A stretch of 37,403 nucleotides of DNA from Acidimicrobiales bacterium (lineage in GTDB: Bacteria > Actinomycetota > Acidimicrobiia > Acidimicrobiales > VFJN01): positions 1 through 37,403 of the forward strand of contig DATHJB010000087.1 of assembly GCA_035316325.1 (NCBI GenBank), read 5' to 3'. The position numbers and the translations under genes were made by a program. The notes below the pieces were generated by a model. The model worked only from the letters and a program-made list of their open reading frames with translations, made no database searches and was not told the DNA's origin. Within the stretch, counting starts at the first letter, position 1. Every line of letters begins with the position of its first letter. Below are positions 16,698 through 24,378 of this stretch, piece after piece.

Positions 16698-17995
16698 TGG
16701 CCGGAATCCCCGCCGGGTTCCCGGCCGCCGACCCGGAGCTCGCCGGCCTCGTGCCGCCCGAACCCGAGCCGCCCCGCTTCCCTCCCGAGGCTCGCCTCAC
16801 CCCCCGCCAATGGGTGCGGGCCAACCTCTTCGCCACCCGCGCCGGCTCGGTGCTCACCGTGGTGTTCGGGCTGCTGGTGGCCTACGTCGCCTACCGGCTC
16901 CTGTGGTTCGTCCTGGTCTCCTCCAACTGGGAGATCATCCGTCGCAACCTGCGGCTGTTCATGGTCGGCCGCTACCCGGTCGACGAGGTCTGGCGGCTGT
17001 GGGCCGCGCTCTACCTCCTCGTCGGCCTGGCCGGGTTCTTCAGCGCCGCCACCGCCGCCAACGTCGAGCAGCTGGCCCGGGCCGCCGGCCGTGACGTGGA
17101 ACGACCCGGCCCTGTCGACGGTCTGCGGCGCTACTGGCCGGTGCTGGCCGCCCTCGTCGTGCTGCTGTCGCAGACCAGGACGTGGACGCCCACGCTGCTC
17201 ACCCTGGCCGGGGGCGTGATCCTCCTGGCCACCCGATGGCTGGGGCGACGGGCGCGGGGGCTGGCCCGTTTCGCCTGGTTGGCGGCGCTGGTCGGGGTGG
17301 TCGCCGCCGCGCTGGTGATGGACGGGCCGGGCGACGCCGAATGGAGCAAGTGGGGCGGCCTCCACCTCACGATCTTCGTGACCGTGGCCGGCATCTCGCT
17401 GTCGTTCCCGCTCGGCGTCCTGGTGGCTCTGGGCCGCCGGTCGTCGCTCCCGGCGCTGCGGGCGATGACCGTCGCCTACATCGAGCTGATCCGGGGCGTG
17501 CCGCTCGTCGCCCTGCTGTTCTTCGGCCACTACGTGATCCCGCTGTTCTTCCCCAACACGGTCGAGCCGCCCCCGGCCCTCGCCCGGGCGATGATCGTGG
17601 TGGTGCTGTTCGAGGCCGCCTACGTCGCCGAGGTGGTGCGCGGCGGGCTCCAGTCGATCGCCCGCGGGCAGTACGAGGCGGCGCAGGCGCTCGGCCTCCG
17701 GCCGTGGAACGTCACCCGCCTGATCGTCCTGCCCCAGGCTCTGCGGGCGGTGATCCCGGCGATGGTCGGCCAGTTCATCAGCCTCTACAAGGACACCACC
17801 CTGCTGGCGATCATCGGCTTCACCGAGCTGCTGGAGGTGGCCGAGAACAGCGTCTCGCAGCCCAGCTTCCTGGGCCAGCGGCTGCACACCGTCACGTTCG
17901 CCTTCGCCGCGCTGATCTACTGGGCGGGGTCGTACACCATGTCGCGTGAGAGCCGCCGGCTCGAGCGCCGCCTCGGCATCGGAGAACGCACATGA
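16697..17995 (+). CDS. aapM: Amino-acid ABC transporter permease (AapM-type)
   Basis: 432 residues, longer than simple permeases because of extra N-terminal membrane helices ([35 protein letters not shown]; paired helices from [14 protein letters not shown]), as in AapM/BztC. The transport core starts near [28 protein letters not shown], with [15 protein letters not shown] and the EAA loop [25 protein letters not shown] (~332-356). A polar Pro-rich N-terminus precedes the first helix. It overlaps its neighbours by 1 and 4 bp, so the four genes form one operon. Confidence 0.92.
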   Translation: MAGIPAGFPAADPELAGLVPPEPEPPRFPPEARLTPRQWVRANLFATRAGSVLTVVFGLLVAYVAYRLLWFVLVSSNWEIIRRNLRLFMVGRYPVDEVWRLWAALYLLVGLAGFFSAATAANVEQLARAAGRDVERPGPVDGLRRYWPVLAALVVLLSQTRTWTPTLLTLAGGVILLATRWLGRRARGLARFAWLAALVGVVAAALVMDGPGDAEWSKWGGLHLTIFVTVAGISLSFPLGVLVALGRRSSLPALRAMTVAYIELIRGVPLVALLFFGHYVIPLFFPNTVEPPPALARAMIVVVLFEAAYVAEVVRGGLQSIARGQYEAAQALGLRPWNVTRLIVLPQALRAVIPAMVGQFISLYKDTTLLAIIGFTELLEVAENSVSQPSFLGQRLHTVTFAFAALIYWAGSYTMSRESRRLERRLGIGERT

Positions 17996-18795
17996 GCGAC
18001 GTGAGCGACGCCACCACCACCGACACCTCGCTGACGGCGATGGCCACCGAGGCTCGCGGCACCGGTGAGGCCATCATCGAGTGCGCGGGCGTCGACAAGT
18101 GGTTCGGCCGCTTCCAGGCGCTGCGCGACATCGACCTGACCGTCGGCCGCCAGGAGGTGGTCGTGGTGATCGGCCCCTCGGGATCGGGCAAGTCGACGCT
18201 GATCCGCTGCATCAACCGGCTCGAGGAGCACGACAGCGGGCGCATCGTGGTCGACGGCATCGAGCTGGGCAACGACGTGCGCCGCATCGCCGACGTGCGG
18301 CGTGAGGTCGGCATGGTGTTCCAGTCGTTCAACCTGTTCCCGCACCTCACCGTGCTCGAGAACGTCACCCTGGGGCCGCGGCGGGTGCGGCGCTGGTCGA
18401 AGCAGAAGTCCGACGACGTGGCCCGCGAGATGCTGGGTCGGGTGCACATCCCCGAGCAGGCCGACAAGTACCCCGGTCAGCTGTCGGGTGGCCAGCAGCA
18501 ACGGGTGGCGATCGCCCGGGCCCTGGCGATGCAGCCGAAGATCATGCTGTTCGACGAGCCCACCTCGGCGCTCGACCCCGAGATGATCGCCGAGGTGCTC
18601 GACGTGATGCGGGAGCTGGCCAGCTCCGGGATGACCATGATCGTCGTGACCCACGAGATGGGCTTCGCCCGCGAGGTCGCCAACCGGGTGGTGTTCATGG
18701 CCGACGGCGAGGTCGTCGAGGTCGGCACGCCCGAGCACTTCTTCAGCTCCCCCCAGGAGGACCGCACGAAGCTCTTCCTCCGCCAGATCCTCTGA
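17992..18795 (+). CDS. aapP: Amino-acid ABC transporter ATPase
   Basis: 267 residues from the ATG overlapping the permease stop (ATGA). All ABC motifs are present: Walker [10 protein letters not shown] (61-69), Q-loop [13 protein letters not shown] (~109), signature LSGGQQQR (~163), Walker [13 protein letters not shown] (~183) and the switch His in VVTHEMGFA (~220). It powers amino-acid uptake as a dimer below the two permeases. A ~26-residue polar N-terminal extension precedes the conserved part ([12 protein letters not shown]), and an internal ATG would also give a functional protein. The convergent padR gene follows 22 bp later. Confidence 0.95.
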   Translation: MSDVSDATTTDTSLTAMATEARGTGEAIIECAGVDKWFGRFQALRDIDLTVGRQEVVVVIGPSGSGKSTLIRCINRLEEHDSGRIVVDGIELGNDVRRIADVRREVGMVFQSFNLFPHLTVLENVTLGPRRVRRWSKQKSDDVAREMLGRVHIPEQADKYPGQLSGGQQQRVAIARALAMQPKIMLFDEPTSALDPEMIAEVLDVMRELASSGMTMIVVTHEMGFAREVANRVVFMADGEVVEVGTPEHFFSSPQEDRTKLFLRQIL

Positions 18796-18817
18796 GCGGC
18801 CGGTCGCCCGGCGGTCG

Positions 18818-19369
18818 TCAGTCGTCGAGGGCGGCGGTGACGGTGCCTTCGACCGCGGCGAGGTCGCCCTGGTAGTAGTCGAGGCCCCACTCGGCGACCA
18901 GGGCGGCGTTGCGCCACTTGGGGTCGTCGCCCAGCGTCTCCCGGACCTCGGCCAGCTCGGTGAGCATCCGCTCGCACCAGTCGCGATGGGCGGTCAGTGC
19001 CTTGCGCAGGTCGTCGGGCTCGAGCAGGTGGCCGAAGAAGATCCGCAGGGCGATCGGGTGCTTGAGCGACGGCGGCTCGGGCGGTTCGGCCAGCCACTCG
19101 CGGACCGCCACCTCGCCGGCCCGGGTGAGCTGGTACACCTTCGTCGGCCGGGTGCCGTCGCGCACGACGCTGCGCTGGGCGACGAGGCCCCCCTCGGCCA
19201 GGCGCTCGATCTCGCGGTACACCTGGCTCATCGCCGGTGCCGTCCAGAAGAACCGCAGGCTGCCGTCGGCCCATTGCTTCAGCTCGTAGCCCGACAGCTC
19301 GTCGCCGAACGACAGCAACCCGAGCAGCGCGTAGCCGGTCGGCGTCGGGGAGATGTGGCGAGCGACCAC
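18818..19369 (-). CDS. PadR-family transcriptional regulator
   Basis: 183 residues from a GTG. The N-terminal winged helix has GYALLGLLSFGDELSGYELKQW (~12-33), AMSQVYREIERLAEGGLV (~46-63) and the wing VYQLTRAGEVAVREWL. A C-terminal helical dimerisation domain follows (LRIFFGHLLEPDDLRKALTAHRDWCERML). PadR proteins usually repress a neighbouring membrane or stress gene on sensing a small ligand. A TAGGAT box lies 6 nt before the GTG and is covered by tandem CCTATGTTCC repeats, shared with the divergent hlyIII gene. It probably controls itself and possibly hlyIII. Confidence 0.92.
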   Translation of the reverse strand: MVARHISPTPTGYALLGLLSFGDELSGYELKQWADGSLRFFWTAPAMSQVYREIERLAEGGLVAQRSVVRDGTRPTKVYQLTRAGEVAVREWLAEPPEPPSLKHPIALRIFFGHLLEPDDLRKALTAHRDWCERMLTELAEVRETLGDDPKWRNAALVAEWGLDYYQGDLAAVEGTVTAALDD

Positions 19370-19375
19370 GCGGTC

Positions 19376-19408
19376 ATCCTATGTTCCCCTATGTTCCGAT
19401 AGGGAAGA
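19376..19408. promoter_or_regulatory. Tandem 10-bp repeats in the padR/hlyIII intergenic region
   Basis: CCTATGTTCC occurs twice head to tail (19378-19387 and 19388-19397), so the copies lie one helical turn apart on the same DNA face. GATAGGGAA follows and gives a partial inverted match. The first copy overlaps the minus-strand -10 of padR (TAGGAT, 19381-19376). This is a likely PadR operator. Confidence 0.55.
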
Positions 19409-19452
19409 AGGCTGGTCCTGACGGCTCCGAGGTGCCCCGCTACGGTGCCCGC

Positions 19453-20127
19453 ATGACGCGAGCGGACACGGCCACCGTCGAGACCGGCGAGACCCCGGCA
19501 CCGTCGAAGCCGCGGCTGCGGGGGATGCTGCACCTGGTCGCCTTCCCGGTGTCGATCGTGTCCGGCATCGTCGTCACCGTGGCGGCCGAGGGCACCACCG
19601 CCACCATCGGGTCGGCGATCTACGCGCTCAGCGGCGTCGTGCTGTTCGGGGTCAGCGCCCTCTACCACCGTGGGCACTGGGACGCCCCGACGCACGCCCT
19701 GCTGCGGCGGCTCGACCACTCCAACATCTTCCTGCTGATCGCCGGCACCTACACGCCGCTCTGCCTGATGCTGCTCGACGGCACCACCCGCACCGTGGTG
19801 CTGACCGCCGTCTGGGTGGGCGCGCTCGCCGGCATCGTCTTCCGGGTGGCGTGGCTGGGGGCGCCCCGCTGGCTCTACACGCCGTTCTACCTGGCGCTCG
19901 GCTGGGTGGCGGTGGGGGTGATGCCCGAGCTGGGCCGCAACGGCGGCGGGGGCGTCGTGGCGCTGGTGGCGATCGGCGGGCTGGCCTACACGGTCGGCGG
20001 GGTCGTCTACGGCTTGCGACGGCCCGACCCGGTGCCCGCCGTGTTCGGCTACCACGAGGTCTTCCACACCTGCACGCTGGTGGGCTTCGCCGCCCACTAT
20101 GCAGCGGTGTTCGTCACCGTCACCTGA
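19453..20127 (+). CDS. Hemolysin III / TrhA family membrane protein
   Basis: 224 residues with about seven transmembrane segments. Family motifs are present: GVSALYHRGHW (~72-82), RRLDHSNIFLLIAGTYTPLCL (~92-112) and GYHEVFHTCTLVGFAAHY (~200-217). They supply the Ser, His and Asp residues that bind zinc in the PAQR-like fold. TrhA proteins modulate membrane energetics and lipid homeostasis; true haemolytic activity is doubtful. The ATG lies 6 nt behind TACGGT with no Shine-Dalgarno, so a leaderless mRNA is likely. It is divergent from padR and convergent with imuB. Confidence 0.9.
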   Translation: MTRADTATVETGETPAPSKPRLRGMLHLVAFPVSIVSGIVVTVAAEGTTATIGSAIYALSGVVLFGVSALYHRGHWDAPTHALLRRLDHSNIFLLIAGTYTPLCLMLLDGTTRTVVLTAVWVGALAGIVFRVAWLGAPRWLYTPFYLALGWVAVGVMPELGRNGGGGVVALVAIGGLAYTVGGVVYGLRRPDPVPAVFGYHEVFHTCTLVGFAAHYAAVFVTVT

Positions 20128-20159
20128 GCCTCCCCTCGCTCGTGGTCGACCGCCGGCGG

Positions 20160-22451
20160 CTACCCATAGGTGCCCTCCAGCGCCCAGCGCCCGGCCTCCA
20201 GGATCAGCAGGTGGGCGGTGCCCGAGCTGGTGACCACCTGGAGTCGGGCGCGGCGACGGTGCCCGACCGCATCCCACCAGCGCTCCTGGCAGGGCCACGG
20301 GCCGGCCCATCGGGTCACCGCTTCGGGGCGGCCCCGGTCACGTATGGCCAGGGTGTCCGGGTGGCCGCTCAGCAAACCCCGGCCGCTCACCCGCACCGGG
20401 TAGCCCGACTCGTCCAGCAGCCGGACCGGTGAGGGTTGGGCGTAGACGGCCGCCGGCGCCGGCTCGGGGACGGCACCCGGCCACGGCTCCCCCACCCACT
20501 CGCGCCGGCCGGCCAGGCGGGGCGCGGTGAGGTCGGCGCTGGTGGCGTCGACCAGCACCACCCGCTCCCCCGGGCCGCGGCCGCCCCGCCACTCGGGCAG
20601 TCCCACCCCCTCGGCCCCCATCAGGGCCTGCACCCGGGCCAGGGAGCGGTCGGCGTGCTCGGCCGCGATGACGGCATCGCCCCCGCCGGCCCCGAAGCTG
20701 AGCTGACGACCGTCCGCGGCCACGACCTCCTGGGGGTACAGCCACAGACGGACCAGCCCCCCAGTCGGCCGCGCCGCCCACGAACCGGGCGCCGGGTCCT
20801 CGACCCCGTCGCCCCCGGCGCCCCCATCGCCGCCAGGCCGCTCAGACCACGGCCGCTCGGACCACCACTCGGGCCGCCCTGTCCGCTCGGGCAACGGTTG
20901 CCCGGGCCGCTCGGTCCCGGGCCGTTCGAACCCCTGCTGTCCGGGCCGTGGCCGCCCCGTCCGGTCGGGCTGCTCGGACCATGGTCGCCCTGTCGGGTCG
21001 GGCCGCTCAGGCCACGGTCGACCTGGCTGGTCGGGCCCGGGGGGCCGGCCGTCGGGCTGCCCTGTTCGGTCGGCCCCGGAGAGCCAACCGTGGAGCTGCC
21101 AGCGCAGCCGGTCGGCGATGGCGGCCGGACCGAAGGCGCCGGCGCTGCGCCAGATCCGCTCGTGACGCTCGCCGTGCTCCGTCTCGGCGCCGATCAGCAG
21201 CATGGTGCAGGCGATCCCCCGCTCCGTCAGGCGCCGGTGCAGCTCGTCGGCCAGGCCGCGGGCGGCGAAGGCAGCCGTCTCCGCCCGCTCGGCCGGCGCG
21301 TCGAGCTGGACGTCGATCCGCAGGTCGGGCGGGGGCGGTGTGGTGGCGGGCGGACGTGGGTCGAGGCCGGAGGCGAGGCGTTGGGCCGCCCGACCCTCGG
21401 TGCCGAAGCGGGCCACCACGTGGCGCTCGGGCAACGCCGCCAGGTCGCCCATGGTCTGCAGGCCGAGCTGACGCAGCACTTCGACCAGGTCCGGCAGGTT
21501 GAGCGCCCGCAACGACAGCGGTGCCAGGAACGGCCCGCTCTCCCCCGGCGGCACCACCAGCACGTTGTCGACCACCATGCCCGCCGCCGCACCCCTGCCC
21601 GCGATGGCCGCCGCCCATCGAGCCGCCAGCTTCGCCGCGAACAACCCGTCCGCCACCCCCACCCCGGCGACAGCGGAGGCAGGACCGGTGAGACCAGAGG
21701 TGGGCCACGAGGCGGCAGAGTCGGGGCTCGGCACCGGGGACCGGACGAAGTGAAGGCCACCGGTACCCGACACGGCGATCGGCACCGAGCCAGTCACCAC
21801 AGCGGGACCGGACACGAAGCCGGAGGCGGGACCCACCACCGAGGCGGCTGACGCTGGGGCAGGAGTCGGCGGAGCGGCGGGAGATGGGGCGGCGACCGGA
21901 GCCGGGTTCGGAACGGGAGCCGGGGCAACGCCGGGGACGGCTGCTGCGCCGGGGACCTGAGCCGCGGCGGGAACAGGGGCTTGGACCGGGGCGGGAACGG
22001 CGGCTGGGGTCGGGACGGGGGGCGGGGTGGTTGGTCGGGGGTGGGGGGAGGTGGCTTGGGAAGAAGTGGTGCTGGTGAGGAGGGTGGTGGTGGCTTGGGC
22101 CAGGGGGGTGTCGCCACCGTGGTAGCGGGAAGGGCCGAGGGTGGGGAAGGCGACGCAGCCGGGGTGGATCACCTCGACTCGGGGAGTCAGGGTCTCCAGG
22201 GCCGCCACGATCGGCTCGAAGGCTCGGGCCTCGGCGGCCGGGTCGGAGGGGAGGACCAGCAGCTCGGGGCAACGGGCCTGGGCGTCGCGGCGGCGCAGTC
22301 CGACCGTCACCCCCTCGGCCCGGGCCGCCGGCGAGCAGGCCACCACCTGGTTGCCGCGCACGACCGCCACCGGCTCGTCCAGCGGCGCCCCCGCCGCCAC
22401 GACCGGCCAGTCGGGGAACCACACCACCAGCATGCGGACAGCCGAGTCCAT
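20160..22451 (-). CDS. imuB: ImuB, catalytically inactive Y-family polymerase
   Basis: 763 residues, longer than usual ImuB proteins (roughly 500-550). The Y-family core starts MLVVWFPDWPVVAAG. The catalytic Asp motif of active enzymes is absent, as in all ImuB. Fingers and palm pieces include VGLRRRDAQARCPELLV (~50-67) and LGPSRYHGG (105-113), then GVADGLFAAKLAARWA (~265-280). QLSFG (583-587) fits the beta-clamp motif. Two disordered insertions stand out: a Pro/Ala-rich one (~122-262) and an RPG/WSERP repeat (~459-565). ImuB links DnaE2 to the clamp during SOS mutagenesis. It starts 3 bp after the imuA' stop. Confidence 0.93.
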   Translation of the reverse strand: MDSAVRMLVVWFPDWPVVAAGAPLDEPVAVVRGNQVVACSPAARAEGVTVGLRRRDAQARCPELLVLPSDPAAEARAFEPIVAALETLTPRVEVIHPGCVAFPTLGPSRYHGGDTPLAQATTTLLTSTTSSQATSPHPRPTTPPPVPTPAAVPAPVQAPVPAAAQVPGAAAVPGVAPAPVPNPAPVAAPSPAAPPTPAPASAASVVGPASGFVSGPAVVTGSVPIAVSGTGGLHFVRSPVPSPDSAASWPTSGLTGPASAVAGVGVADGLFAAKLAARWAAAIAGRGAAAGMVVDNVLVVPPGESGPFLAPLSLRALNLPDLVEVLRQLGLQTMGDLAALPERHVVARFGTEGRAAQRLASGLDPRPPATTPPPPDLRIDVQLDAPAERAETAAFAARGLADELHRRLTERGIACTMLLIGAETEHGERHERIWRSAGAFGPAAIADRLRWQLHGWLSGADRTGQPDGRPPGPDQPGRPWPERPDPTGRPWSEQPDRTGRPRPGQQGFERPGTERPGQPLPERTGRPEWWSERPWSERPGGDGGAGGDGVEDPAPGSWAARPTGGLVRLWLYPQEVVAADGRQLSFGAGGGDAVIAAEHADRSLARVQALMGAEGVGLPEWRGGRGPGERVVLVDATSADLTAPRLAGRREWVGEPWPGAVPEPAPAAVYAQPSPVRLLDESGYPVRVSGRGLLSGHPDTLAIRDRGRPEAVTRWAGPWPCQERWWDAVGHRRRARLQVVTSSGTAHLLILEAGRWALEGTYG

Positions 22452-22454
22452 CGG

Positions 22455-23195
22455 TCAGGCCTCGATCCCGTGGACCCGGCCGTCGGGGCCGGGCAGCAGC
22501 AGCTCGGCCCGGCGGGGACGGGACGCGGCACCCCGGCCGGTGGCCTCGACCACCGCACGCCGAGCCCGCAGGTGCCCCGCCCCGTCCTCCACCCCCTGCC
22601 ACTCCCCCTCCCTGACGAGCAACCGCGCGTGTGCCGCCGCCGGCACCGCCCCGTCCTCCCCGATCCGCACCATCACCCCGCCGCTCTCCCGCAGCCGGGC
22701 CGCCAGGCGCCGGGTGTCGGCAGCCCGCAGCCGCACCTCCGGCCCCAGCACCACGACCGGAAAGCCGTCGATCAGGGCCCCCAGCACCGGTCCCCACCCC
22801 GACGGCAGCCGTCCCGCCGGCGCCACCACGACCAGCCGGTCGAGCGCCACACCCAGCCCCGCCGCCGCCGCCAACCCCCACGACCCCCCACCGACACCGC
22901 CACCCACCAGCGCCGTCCAGGCACCCGCCGCCGAGGGACCGGCCGCGACGGCCAAGGCCAGGGTGGCCGCCCCCGACACGCCCGGAGCCGCGCCCACCGC
23001 CACCGTGGTGCCCCGGGTCAGGCCACCCGGCAGCAGGGACTCCAACCCCGCCACCACCGGCCACGTCGCCTGCTCGCTGCGCAGCTCCAGCGGCCGCACC
23101 CACTCGGCCAGATCGGCCAGGTCGGCCCGGCCAACCGGGTCGGCCGGCCCGGCCAAGTCGGACCGGTCGAGATCGAGGGCAGTTGCAGTCGCCAT
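22455..23195 (-). CDS. imuA': ImuA', SOS mutasome accessory protein
   Basis: 246 residues from the ATG at 23195. It has a RecA/SulA-like fold: the N-terminal helix WVRPLELRSEQATWPVVAGLESLLPGGLTRGTTVAVGAAPG, with a degenerate P-loop, and DRLVVVAPAG and GFPVVVLGPEVRLRAADTRRLAARLRE further on. ImuA' binds ImuB and DnaE2 and is needed for induced mutagenesis in mycobacteria. The open frame extends to an ATG at 23225, but those extra codons are the LexA operator itself. The inner ATG, 6 nt behind a GATCAT box, is therefore preferred. It is co-transcribed with imuB. Confidence 0.88.
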   Translation of the reverse strand: MATATALDLDRSDLAGPADPVGRADLADLAEWVRPLELRSEQATWPVVAGLESLLPGGLTRGTTVAVGAAPGVSGAATLALAVAAGPSAAGAWTALVGGGVGGGSWGLAAAAGLGVALDRLVVVAPAGRLPSGWGPVLGALIDGFPVVVLGPEVRLRAADTRRLAARLRESGGVMVRIGEDGAVPAAAHARLLVREGEWQGVEDGAGHLRARRAVVEATGRGAASRPRRAELLLPGPDGRVHGIEA

Positions 23196-23200
23196 CCCTC

Positions 23201-23233
23201 CATGATCGAACACATGTTCGATCATGGCAAGAG
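23201..23233 (-). promoter_or_regulatory. LexA operator and promoter of imuA'-imuB
   Basis: CATGATCGAAC-ACAT-GTTCGATCATG (23201-23226) has perfect 11-bp arms and contains the ideal SOS box TCGAAC-N4-GTTCGA. On the minus strand, -35 TTGCCA and -10 GATCAT are 17 nt apart with the operator between them; the imuA' ATG follows 6 nt after the -10. The layout is the same as at dnaE2. Confidence 0.9.
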
Positions 23234-23269
23234 GGGTTCAGCAGGGCGGAACCTTCCCCGTGGTGACTG

Positions 23270-23310
23270 GACCCAGAGCGTCCCTCTCGATATGCGCTCT
23301 GAGCAGGGTC
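23270..23310 (-). terminator. Hairpin downstream of the small membrane-protein gene
   Basis: CAGAGCG (23274-23280) pairs with CGCTCTG (23295-23301) over 7 bp with a 14-nt loop; outer GACC/GGTC arms add to the stem around a small bulge. It lies 57 bp beyond the stop of the frameshifted gene at 23367-23550 and before the imuA' promoter. It is a terminator candidate. Confidence 0.45.
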
Positions 23311-23366
23311 AGCCGTTTCTCCCCAAATCTCGGCGTTCCGCGTCAAGGCCGCGTCACGAGATGGCT

Positions 23367-23550
23367 TCAGCAGCCCTCGTCCTGGGGCAGGCCCTCGTCC
23401 GCCTGCAACGCGCAGGTGAACTCCTGCGTGAGCCGGCCGCTCTCGGCGTCGGTCTCCCGCTTGTCGCGCACAGCGATGATGCCGCCGATGGCGAGCAGCA
23501 CCACACACAGGCCACCGACCGACCAGAGCGAAGAACACTCGGTTGCTCAT
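23367..23550 (-). pseudogene. Small membrane protein broken by a 4-bp duplication
   Basis: Starting at the ATG at 23550, with a GGGAG site 9 nt upstream, the frame reads MSNRVFFALV and then goes out of phase. If one copy of the tandem GACC GACC (23517-23524, plus strand) is removed, the frame continues as GGLCVVLLAIGGIIAVRDKRE, a clean transmembrane helix with a positive stop. It then runs through SGRLTQEFTCALQADEG to a stop at 23367-23369. The restored protein has 59 residues: a short N-terminus, one helix and a soluble tail. Causes could be a real mutation, phase variation or a sequencing error. No function can be assigned. Confidence 0.65.
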
Positions 23551-23666
23551 GAGCTCTCCCGCCTTCCTTCCGCCTGCCGGCGACTGACGCCCGCCCGTCT
23601 GGCATCCCGGCGAGAAACGCCGTCGACTCGTCCCCGAGCGACAGCGCGAGGTCTACCGTCGCCACC

Positions 23667-24014
23667 ATGTGGCGGGCAGTCACGGCGGCGGCCGGTTTCA
23701 TCCTCCTCTCAGCGTGCAGCAGTACAGCAGACGAGGAACCAACCGCTGACGACATCAAGTACGGGGCGTTCGACGTGTGTACCCAGTTCGTGAAGGACCG
23801 GCTGCTCTCCCCGGGCTCGGCCGAGTTCCCCAACGAGTTCGAGGACGACGGCGAGGTCATCATCACGAGCGTGGCCGATGAGTACACGGTGGTGTCGCAC
23901 GTCGACTCCGAGAATGGGTTCGGTGCACTCCTCCAGACGCCATTCAGCTGCAAGGTGCGCCACGTCGAAGGAACGCGATACCGGCTCGTGGACCTGCAAC
24001 TAGACGAGCGCTGA
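23667..24014 (+). CDS. Lipoprotein of unknown function
   Basis: 115 residues. The signal peptide ends in lipobox LSAC (Cys17). The mature part reads YGAFDVCTQFVKDRLLSPGSAEFP, then EYTVVSHVDSENGFGALLQTPFSCKV and RYRLVDLQLDE. This C-x-n-L-x-SP-x-A-x-FP ... VDSENxFGA ... C pattern occurs in many small secreted or phage-linked actinobacterial proteins of unknown role. The ATG lies 7 nt behind TACCGT with no Shine-Dalgarno, implying a leaderless transcript. It is divergent from the frameshifted small gene, in a patch that also contains an integrase remnant. Confidence 0.75.
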   Translation: MWRAVTAAAGFILLSACSSTADEEPTADDIKYGAFDVCTQFVKDRLLSPGSAEFPNEFEDDGEVIITSVADEYTVVSHVDSENGFGALLQTPFSCKVRHVEGTRYRLVDLQLDER

Positions 24015-24151
24015 CTACGTAGGCTGCCCCGGTGGCTCGGGCCCAGAAAGCTGCCGAGCCGCCCGGCTGGGTGAACGGTCCGCATTAGCTGCAATGCCGT
24101 CAGGTTTGCGGGACCGCGGCCAGGAACGCCCGACGTCACGGCGCCGCACCG

Positions 24152-24198
24152 TCGTTGCGGCGCCGACGAACCGAAACGGTCGCTCGACACCGCAACGA
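24152..24198. repeat. Nested inverted repeat
   Basis: TCGTTGCGG (24152-24160) and CCGCAACGA (24190-24198) are perfect 9-bp arms. Inside lies a small hairpin ACCG-AAA-CGGT (24170-24180). It could be a recombination core, a terminator for the lipoprotein gene ending at 24014, or a REP-like element. Confidence 0.45.
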
Positions 24199-24263
24199 TG
24201 GCGACAGCCCGACAACACCACCGGGGACCCGACCGAGGCTGAGAAAGCGCGCGAACTGAACGG

Positions 24264-24350
24264 CATTGGGATTAGCTGCGCCATCACTTCGCCAGCGTGC
24301 CGATCGACTCCGGCGCCTCCGTGAAGGTGGTGCAGAAGTGTCTTGGACGC
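24264..24350 (+). pseudogene. Tyrosine recombinase (phage integrase) C-terminal remnant
   Basis: In one frame the sequence reads HWD-stop-LRHHFASVPIDSGASVKVVQKCLGR. This matches the conserved box II of phage-type integrases (HDLRHxxASxLIxxGxSVKxVQxxLGH), including the Arg and the His after it. The stop codon before LRH, the loss of the final GH, and the absence of the catalytic Tyr region and of the N-terminal domains show that it is a decayed fragment of about 28 codons. It marks a former mobile element. No tRNA or att site was recognised nearby. Confidence 0.6.
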
Positions 24351-24378
24351 CGTTGCCCTGCTCAGCGCCGCGGACTGC

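Larger units (their letters stand above)
24015..24378. other. Gene-poor stretch with recombinase remnant and nested palindrome
   Basis: No intact gene is supported in these 364 bp. They contain a nested inverted repeat (24152-24198) and the C-terminal box of a tyrosine recombinase (24264-24350). Base composition is less GC-skewed than in the neighbours, and the short open frames look random. The stretch looks like a decayed insertion. Confidence 0.5.

Noticed and set aside
23196..23225. N-terminal extension of ImuA' starting at the ATG at 23225
   Set aside because: The extra ten codons are the LexA operator palindrome itself; the ATG at 23195, just behind the -10 box, is more plausible.
23224..23793. 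Plus-strand open frame starting in the LexA box
   Set aside because: It has no domain, overlaps the start of the lipoprotein gene and runs antisense to the frameshifted membrane-protein gene.
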